Positions 63,101 to 64,000 of a stretch of 64,000 nt of DNA are shown one piece after another; the first letter of the stretch is position 1; each line of letters begins with the position of its first letter. The position numbers were made by a program, and so were the translations under genes. Under the pieces are notes generated by a model, which made no database searches, was not told the origin of the DNA, and worked only from the letters and a program-made list of their open reading frames with translations. This DNA comes from Litoditis marina (taxonomy: Eukaryota > Nematoda > Chromadorea > Rhabditida > Rhabditidae), in contig OZ038434.1 in assembly GCA_964036275.1 (NCBI GenBank), positions 21,379,879 to 21,443,878 of the forward strand. The letters are read 5' to 3'.

Positions 63101-64000
63101 AAACTGGACAAGCTGTCCACTTTTTGTCCTCAAGGATATTGAAAAACTTTCCTCGGGACAAAAATTGGACAACCTGTTTACTTTTTGTCTTCAGGAAACC
63201 AACTGGACTGGACAATCTGCCCACCTTTTGTCCTCAAGGATGTTGAAAACATTACCTCGGGACAAAAATTGGACAATCTGTTCACTTTTTGTCCTCAAGG
63301 ATGTTGAAAACATTTCCTCGGGACAAAAATTGGACGACCTGTTCACTTTTTGTCTTCAGGAAACCAACTGGACAATCTGTCCACCTTTTGTCCTCAAGGA
63401 TGTTGAAAACATTACCTTGGGACAAAAATTGGACAATCTGTCCACTTTCTGTCCCCAAGGATGTTGAAAACAATTCTTCGGGACAAAAATTGGACAACCT
63501 GTTTACTTTTTGTCTTCAGGAAACCAACTGGACAATCTGTCCACCTTTTGTCCTCAAGGATGTTGAAAACATTACCTTGGGACAAAAATTGGACAATCTG
63601 TCCACTTTCTGTCCCCAAGGATGTTGAAAACATTTCTTCGGGACAAAAATTGGACAACCTCTTTACTTTTTGTCTTCAGGAAACCAACTGGACAATCTGT
63701 CCATCTTTTGTCCTCAAGGATGTTGAAAACATTACCTCGGGACAAAAATTGGACAACCTGTTTACTTTTTGTCTTCAGGAAACCAACTGGACAATCTGTC
63801 CACCTTCTGTCCTCAAGGATGTTGAAAACATTACCTCGGGACAAAAATTGGACAACCTGTTTACTTTTTGTCTTCAGGAAACCAACTGGACAATCTGTCC
63901 ACTTTTTGTCCTCAAGGATGTTGAAAACATTTCCTCGGGACAAAAATTGGACAACTTGTTTAATTTTTGTCTTCAGAAAACAAACTGGACAATCTGTCCA
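63101..64000. repeat. 99-bp tandem repeat array, right of the SINE
   Basis: The same repeat continues to the window end after the SINE. Its first ~176 bp match 32-207 with about three differences. Variants 'ccttgggacaaaa' and 'tttctgtccccaagg' are common in this part. No gene is seen; open frames on both strands are repeat translation. Confidence 0.95.

Noticed and set aside
62918..63224. Minus-strand frames over the SINE (84 and 95 aa)
   Set aside because: They run through the tRNA-derived body and the flanking repeat; SINEs are non-coding.

Overview
The window is repeat-dominated eukaryotic nuclear DNA, most likely from an invertebrate animal. The evidence is long tandem satellite arrays, a tRNA-derived SINE, a terminal-inverted-repeat DNA transposon, and a spliced gene with GT-AG introns and mostly T-rich acceptors ending TTTCAG or TTTTAG. 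The species cannot be named from the sequence. Nothing in it looks prokaryotic.

Layout: (1) 1-31 is the head of a tRNA-derived SINE cut by the window edge. (2) 32-207 is a short stretch of a 99-bp tandem repeat. (3) 207-30006 is a head-to-tail array of a 169-bp satellite (about 176 units), organised into higher-order repeats whose length changes along the array (338, 676, 845, 1014, 1352, about 2536 and 3042 bp). (4) 30007-35185 is a 5179-bp DNA transposon with perfect 29-bp terminal inverted repeats, inserted in register in the satellite with a 2-bp TC duplication. (5) 35186-60324 is the same satellite in the same orientation (about 149 units). (6) 60325-60524 is a 200-N assembly gap. (7) 60525-64000 is an array of the 99-bp repeat, interrupted at 62863-63100 by a complete tRNA-derived SINE.

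The only convincing protein-coding gene is on the minus strand inside the transposon. Eight coding exons between 33530 and 30551 join into one open reading frame of 316 codons including the stop (948 nt), with a phase-consistent splice site at every junction. The product has a basic N-terminus, a central region that loosely recalls DUF4806/BEN-like domains of transposon-associated proteins, and a Ser/Glu/Asp-rich acidic tail. No recognisable transposase was found, so the element is either non-autonomous with its own or a captured gene, or belongs to a family whose transposase I do not recognise.

The two ends of the window are related. Positions 1-207 match 63070-63276 at all but about three positions, including private variants, so the satellite array lies between two copies of the same SINE-plus-99-bp-repeat junction. 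The satellite unit length (169 bp), its nested higher-order repeats and a CENP-B-box-like 17-mer in many units make a centromeric or pericentromeric location a reasonable but untested idea. Homopolymer-type single-base indels cluster at 49.8-51.9 kb and 58.9-60.3 kb, next to the gap, and probably reflect assembly error.
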